NCBI GenBank assembly: GCA_000961765.1
Contig: LADT01000087.1
Coordinates: forward strand, 1 to 64,000
Source of the DNA: Clostridiaceae bacterium BRH_c20a
Lineage (GTDB): Bacteria > Bacillota > Peptococcia > Peptococcales > BICA1-8
Length of the DNA stretch: 64,000 nt
Reading direction: 5' to 3'
The translations under genes and the position numbers were made by a program. Below are positions 59,459 to 64,000 of the stretch, one piece after another. The number at the start of each line of letters is the position of its first letter. Positions within the stretch are counted from its first letter, which is position 1. Below the pieces are notes generated by a model, which saw only the letters and a program-made list of their open reading frames with translations, was not told the DNA's origin and did not search any database.

Positions 59459-62287
59459 ATGGCAAAAGATACAATAATAGTCAAGGGAGCAAGGGTGCAT
59501 AACCTGAAAAATATAGATGTGGAGATTCCGCGGGATAAGTTTGTGGTTATTACCGGACTGAGTGGTTCGGGAAAGTCATCCTTAGCCTTTGATACTATTT
59601 ATGCTGAGGGACAGCGCAGATATGTAGAGTCACTTTCCGCTTATGCCCGCCAATTTTTGGGGCAGATGGATAAGCCAGATGTAGATTATATTGAGGGCTT
59701 ATCACCAGCTATTTCTATTGACCAAAAGACCACCAGTCGTAACCCTAGGTCAACGGTAGGGACGGTTACGGAAATATATGATTATCTGCGTCTTTTGTTC
59801 GCCCGGATTGGTATACCCCATTGTCATAAATGCGGCAAGACTATTGCCCAGCAGACCATTCAACAGATGGTGGATCAGCTTTTGGCTTACCCGGAGAGGA
59901 CAAGGCTGCAGATTTTGGCTCCCGTTGTCCGGGGACGCAAGGGTGAGCATCAGAAGATCCTTGAAGAACTCAAAAAAAGCGGTTTTGTAAGAGTTTTGGT
60001 TAATGGAGAATTAAGGGAAGTAACAGAAGAGATAAAATTGGAAAAAAATAAGAAACATACTATAGAAGTAGTGGTTGACAGAATTGTTATTAAGGAAGGC
60101 ATAGAAAATCGATTGGCTGATTCCTTGGAAACTGCTTTAAAGCTAGCTGAAGGTCTTGTCAACGTAGATATTATTGATGGTGAAAAACTGGTTTTTAGTC
60201 AGAATTTTGCCTGTGTAGACTGTGGTATCAGTTTTGCTGAAATGGCTCCCCGGATGTTTTCCTTTAATAGTCCTTATGGGGCCTGTCCAGAATGTGATGG
60301 ACTAGGGGCAAAAATGGAAATTGATCCAGATCAGGTCATTCCTGATTGGAGTCTTACTCTAGCTGAGGGTGCCATTATCCCCTGGAGTAAAAATACCAAC
60401 AGCTATTACCTTCAGTTACTTGAATCTTTAGGTAAGCACTATGGTTTTAGTATCCATACACCTGTTGATAAGCTGAAATCAGAACATTTAAACACTATTC
60501 TTTATGGTTCTGGAAATGAAAAGATAAGATTTAAATATACAAACATGTATGATGAAGCCCGAGTTTATGATACTACCTTTGAGGGCGTAATACCCAACCT
60601 GCAGCGCAGGTATCTTGAGACGCAATCTGACCACTCACGGGGGGATATTGAGCAATATATGGCTAATAAGCCTTGTCCCCAGTGTCAAGGTGCCCGCTTA
60701 AAGCCGGAGGTTTTAGCTGTAACAATCGGAGGTAAAAATATCTCCCAAGTTACCGCTTTGTCGGTATTAGAGAGCAAGGAGTTTTTTGATAAATTAGAGC
60801 TGACCGAGAGGGAAATGCTGATAGCCCGTCAGGTTCTAAAAGAAATTAAAGAAAGAATTAATTTCTTGGTAAATGTCGGCTTGGATTATTTAACACTAAG
60901 TAGAGCAGCGGGGACCTTATCAGGTGGTGAGGCACAGCGGATAAGGTTGGCTACCCAAATAGGCTCCGGATTAGTAGGTGTTCTTTATATTCTAGATGAA
61001 CCTAGTATCGGTTTGCATCAAAAGGATAATGCCCGACTCATAAAGACATTGGAACATTTGCGCAATATTGGTAACACTTTAATAGTTGTAGAGCATGATG
61101 AAGAGACCATGATGGCGGCTGACCATATTATAGATATTGGTCCCGGAGCAGGCGTACACGGTGGAGAGGTAATAGCTCAAGGTACTGTAGAGGAAATCAA
61201 GCTAGTTGGAAACTCTATAACCGGCCAGTATCTGGCAGGCACTAAAAAAATATTAATTCCCTTAACCCGCAGGCAGCCCAATGGCAAATGGATTAATATT
61301 AAGGGTGCTAAGGAAAATAACTTAGAAAACTTAGATGTGTCTATTCCCATCGGTGTATTTACTTGTGTAACGGGGGTCTCCGGCTCTGGCAAAAGCACCC
61401 TTGTAAATGAAATCCTCTACAAAGGATTAGTACAGAAGCTTTATAAAAATTCCAAAATTAAACCTGGTGAACACTCTGAAATAGAAGGCGTATCCTATTT
61501 AGATAAAGTTATTGATATTGATCAATCACCAATTGGGAGGACACCACGCTCAAATCCGGCAACATATACCTCAGTATTTGATACTATTAGAGAGATTTTT
61601 TCTCAGACTCCCGACGCTAGGATGCGGGGCTATAAGCCGGGACGATTCAGTTTTAATGTCCGTGGCGGTCGCTGTGAAGCCTGTAGGGGTGATGGTATTA
61701 TCAAAATTGAGATGCATTTTTTGCCTGATGTTTATGTACCATGTGAGGTATGTAAAGGCCAGCGTTATAACAGAGAAACCCTGGAGATTCGATATAAGGG
61801 TAAAAACGTCTCTCAGGTCCTAGATATGACAGTTGATCAGGCTGCAGAATTTTTCCAGAATATACCCAAAATCTACCGTAAGATAAAGACTTTGCAGGAT
61901 GTAGGTTTAGGCTATATTAGACTTGGACAGCCAGCAACCACATTGTCCGGTGGGGAAGCCCAGCGGGTAAAGCTAGCTTCTGAACTCTCCCGCCGTAGTA
62001 ATGGGAAAACTCTATATATTCTAGATGAGCCTACTACTGGTCTCCATATTGCTGACATCCATAAGCTTTTAGGTGTTTTGGGACGATTGGTAGATGCAGG
62101 TGATACGGTATTAGTAATTGAGCATAATTTGGATGTTATAAAATATGCTGATTATGTTATTGACTTGGGACCTGATGGAGGTAATAAAGGCGGGCGGATT
62201 ATTGCTATCGGTACCCCAGAAGAGATCGCAGAAGTAGACGCATCATATACGGGAGAGTATTTGAAGAGGGTCATAGCTAGAGGGTAG
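59459..62287 (+). CDS. uvrA: UvrABC system protein A
   Basis: 942 residues, RBS GGAGGAG. Two ABC ATPase modules: Walker [15 protein letters not shown] (about 31) and [14 protein letters not shown] (about 640), signatures [16 protein letters not shown] and [16 protein letters not shown], and zinc fingers [16 protein letters not shown]...[22 protein letters not shown]...[10 protein letters not shown]. UvrA loads UvrB at DNA lesions. Full length (E. coli 940). Confidence 0.98.
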   Translation: MAKDTIIVKGARVHNLKNIDVEIPRDKFVVITGLSGSGKSSLAFDTIYAEGQRRYVESLSAYARQFLGQMDKPDVDYIEGLSPAISIDQKTTSRNPRSTVGTVTEIYDYLRLLFARIGIPHCHKCGKTIAQQTIQQMVDQLLAYPERTRLQILAPVVRGRKGEHQKILEELKKSGFVRVLVNGELREVTEEIKLEKNKKHTIEVVVDRIVIKEGIENRLADSLETALKLAEGLVNVDIIDGEKLVFSQNFACVDCGISFAEMAPRMFSFNSPYGACPECDGLGAKMEIDPDQVIPDWSLTLAEGAIIPWSKNTNSYYLQLLESLGKHYGFSIHTPVDKLKSEHLNTILYGSGNEKIRFKYTNMYDEARVYDTTFEGVIPNLQRRYLETQSDHSRGDIEQYMANKPCPQCQGARLKPEVLAVTIGGKNISQVTALSVLESKEFFDKLELTEREMLIARQVLKEIKERINFLVNVGLDYLTLSRAAGTLSGGEAQRIRLATQIGSGLVGVLYILDEPSIGLHQKDNARLIKTLEHLRNIGNTLIVVEHDEETMMAADHIIDIGPGAGVHGGEVIAQGTVEEIKLVGNSITGQYLAGTKKILIPLTRRQPNGKWINIKGAKENNLENLDVSIPIGVFTCVTGVSGSGKSTLVNEILYKGLVQKLYKNSKIKPGEHSEIEGVSYLDKVIDIDQSPIGRTPRSNPATYTSVFDTIREIFSQTPDARMRGYKPGRFSFNVRGGRCEACRGDGIIKIEMHFLPDVYVPCEVCKGQRYNRETLEIRYKGKNVSQVLDMTVDQAAEFFQNIPKIYRKIKTLQDVGLGYIRLGQPATTLSGGEAQRVKLASELSRRSNGKTLYILDEPTTGLHIADIHKLLGVLGRLVDAGDTVLVIEHNLDVIKYADYVIDLGPDGGNKGGRIIAIGTPEEIAEVDASYTGEYLKRVIARG

Positions 62288-62289
62288 AG

Positions 62290-62710
62290 TACTCCTGGGT
62301 GAAGATAGAGCGTCTGACAGTTAGCTTCCGGGTGAAGATAGAGCGTCTGCTATACTTCGGGGTTAATATTTTGCGTCTGACAGTGGCTTCGGAGTGAATA
62401 CTGTGGGTCTGACAATACAACTGGGTGAAGATAGAGCGTCTGCTTTACTTTTGGGTTAATATTTTGCGTCTGACAATACTTATGGGTAAACATTACGCGT
62501 CTGCTAAATGCTTTTACGTTTGTGTCAGACCCGTAAGATAGACATGTGAGTATTGTCCGACTAGCAAGCTAATCCCTTAAGTAAATGTCGGACGCAATAG
62601 TCTGTCTACAAAGTAATTGTCAGACAGATAAATATGACCACAAAGTAGATGTCAGACGCAAAAGTATGACCATAAAGTAATTGTCTGACATGATAGACTG
62701 CCCCCATAGT
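62290..62710. repeat. Family E bidirectional array of about 31-bp units
   Basis: Seven forward units (GGGTGAAGATAGAGCGTCTG type; starts about 62297, 62330, 62359, 62391, 62422, 62453, 62483) are followed, after a TTTTACGTT centre near 62512-62520, by six inverted units (TGTCAGACGCAAAAGTATGA type; starts about 62521, 62553, 62586, 62618, 62650, 62682). Two forward forms alternate in part (GAAGATAGAG and TTAATATTTT). It fills the uvrA-uvrC gap and stops at the uvrC ribosome site. Confidence 0.88.
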
Positions 62711-62724
62711 AAGGAGGTGCCCAT

Positions 62725-64000
62725 GTGTTGCAAGATAAACTAAAAGCATTACCCAACAAGCCTGGCGTGTATTTGATGAAAAATGACGCCGAGGAAATTA
62801 TTTATGTAGGTAAGGCAATCTCCTTGAAGAATAGGGTAAAGTCCTATTTTCAGAATAAAAAGCAAGATTCAGCTAAAACTAGAGCGCTAGTAAAGAATAT
62901 AGCTGACCTAGAATATATTATTACTGATAGCGAAATGGAAGCTCTAATCCTGGAATGCAATTTGATTAAGAAACACCGCCCTAAATATAATGTAAGCCTA
63001 AAGGATGACAAAACCTACCCATATTTAAAAATAACTCCCGAAGACTATCCTAGGGTAATCGTCACTAGAAATGTCTATAAGGATGGCGCTAAATATTTTG
63101 GGCCATATACTAGTGCAACTACCTTACGGGAAACTATTGAATTATTAAAAAGGCTTTTCCCCTTTAGAAGCTGCAACCAGAAAGTATTTATAAATGAGAG
63201 ACCATGTTTAAATGCCCATATCAACAGATGTCTTGCACCCTGTGTCGGCGGAATTAATAGGGAGCAGTATAGTAAGTTAATCAAGCAGGTGATTCTCTTT
63301 TTGGAGGGTAAACAGGAGGATCTGCTGGTTAAATTAGAGAAGGACATGGAACAGGCTGCCCTTAATTTAGAATTTGAGCGGGCTGCACAGCTGCGGGATC
63401 AAATCGGGGGAATTAAGCAGGTTATTGAAAAACAAAAAATCGTATCGGGGGGTCATGAAGATCAGGATGTCATGGCTATAGCTCGAGGTTTTAATGAAGC
63501 AAGTGTACAGGTGTTTTTCATTAGGGGTGGAAAATTGATTGGTCGGGAAAACTACTTCCTGAAAGGAACCGATGATTTAGAACGGGGAGAGGTTTTAGAA
63601 GCCTTTATCAAGCAATACTACATCCAGCAGGACTTTGTACCTCGGGAAATACTTGTGGAGACAGAATTATCTGAAGTAAAGGTTTTAGAGCAATGGCTTA
63701 CAGAGAAGAAGGGCAGTAGAGTATATATTAAGGTTCCAAAAAAAGGGGAACGGAAAGAACTATTAGAACTGGTGGGTAAAAATGCTTTGGAAGCCATGGA
63801 GAAGGTCGAACTGGAAAAACAGCAAAAGAAGGCTATGACTGAAGGGGCGGTGATGGAGCTGCAAAAGGAATTGGCATTGCAGCGGCCTCCCCTGCGGATT
63901 GAATGCTATGATATATCCAATACTCAAGGTACGGAAAGTGTTGCATCAATGGTAGTCTTTGAAGGGGGAAAACCCAAAAAGGATCAATACAGGAGATTTA
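62725..64000 (+). CDS. uvrC: UvrABC system protein C, N-terminal part (truncated by window edge)
   Basis: Starts at GTG 62725 or TTG 62728 (MLQDKLKALPNKPGVYLMKN) after a strong AAGGAGGTG at 62711-62719; the ATG at 62723 is out of frame. About 425 codons are present to the window edge. The GIY-YIG nuclease domain (PGVYLMKNDAEEIIYVGKAI, LKNRVKSYF) is complete, followed by the UVR domain (FERAAQLRDQIGGIKQVIEK) and the start of the RNase H-like endonuclease domain (RIECYDISNTQGTESVASMV with catalytic Asp). UvrC makes both incisions in excision repair. Confidence 0.95.
   Translation, partial: MLQDKLKALPNKPGVYLMKNDAEEIIYVGKAISLKNRVKSYFQNKKQDSAKTRALVKNIADLEYIITDSEMEALILECNLIKKHRPKYNVSLKDDKTYPYLKITPEDYPRVIVTRNVYKDGAKYFGPYTSATTLRETIELLKRLFPFRSCNQKVFINERPCLNAHINRCLAPCVGGINREQYSKLIKQVILFLEGKQEDLLVKLEKDMEQAALNLEFERAAQLRDQIGGIKQVIEKQKIVSGGHEDQDVMAIARGFNEASVQVFFIRGGKLIGRENYFLKGTDDLERGEVLEAFIKQYYIQQDFVPREILVETELSEVKVLEQWLTEKKGSRVYIKVPKKGERKELLELVGKNALEAMEKVELEKQQKKAMTEGAVMELQKELALQRPPLRIECYDISNTQGTESVASMVVFEGGKPKKDQYRRF

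Noticed and set aside
62290..62710. CRISPR array between uvrA and uvrC
   Set aside because: Same reason: degenerate units in two opposing orientations with a dyad centre.

Overview
The window is a low-GC, mostly co-directional stretch of chromosome from an anaerobic, endospore-forming, flagellated member of the Clostridia (Peptococcaceae-like Firmicutes). This rests on gene content and order: spoIIE-tilS-ftsH; a comFC-yvyF-flgM-flgN-flgK-flgL-yviE-fliW-csrA-flagellin-flaG-fliD-fliS order like that of Bacillus subtilis; hpf-secA-prfB; ftsE-ftsX-ctpB-minJ; uvrB-uvrA-uvrC; and a Tat-exported [NiFe] hydrogenase. No species is assigned. No tRNA, rRNA or CRISPR array was seen.

Layout. 1-380: end of an IS1634-like element. 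560-10.4 kb: S1-domain protein, Ppx/GppA, a small zinc ribbon, a possible spore-coat (SPOCS) protein, SpoIIE, TilS, FtsH, Ndk. 10.5-12.9 kb: an unassigned three-gene operon (PLP aminotransferase, hotdog thioesterase, orphan FolP N-domain-like protein) behind a Spo0A-like box. 13.2-17.1 kb: BirA-controlled bioY, coaX, dusB, codY. 17.4-33.1 kb: competence/flagellar region with three sigma-28 promoters, a CsrA hairpin in the flagellin leader, and two four-helix-bundle (IVP/S23-type) genes inserted between flagellar genes. 33.1-33.6 kb: an intergenic DnaA-box cluster with Spo0A-like boxes. 33.6-46.2 kb: amino-acid ABC transporter, cspA, hpf, secA, prfB (programmed +1 frameshift), a lytic transglycosylase, a split transketolase and a soluble chemoreceptor. 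46.4-52.5 kb: FtsEX, CtpB, MinJ and a degenerate P-loop protein. 52.5-56.7 kb: hydrogenase maturation protease, cytochrome b, large and small hydrogenase subunits. 57.0-64.0 kb: UvrB, UvrA and the start of UvrC.

The most unusual property is the intergenic DNA. Many spacers carry arrays of short units (6, 7, 8 or about 31 bp) from a handful of families, usually as facing inverted arms 50-400 bp apart that could form long hairpins in DNA or RNA. The families are labelled here: A (GTGGGCGA octamers plus CGTCTATTCG), B (AACCACGGG...CCCGTGGTT), C (TTAAGG hexamers with a CGCTTCGCTAG core), D (TGACTAG / GTCACTGG), E (about 31-bp units around GCGTCTGACA), F (GATGCATC), G (CTGTAGCA / CTGTAGAA) and H (TTTCACTA / TTTCACTG). 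The two IVP-type genes each lie inside such an inverted pair, one with family A arms and one with family H arms, although the two proteins are close paralogues. This looks like the 23S rRNA intervening-sequence architecture (helical arms around a four-helix-bundle ORF), but placed in mRNA spacers, and it is the best candidate here for an undescribed system. Starts were chosen by ribosome binding site where the longest ORF ran upstream; several genes (ftsH, bioY, flgM, flgN, flgL, flagellin, secA, ctpB, minJ) were shortened for this reason.
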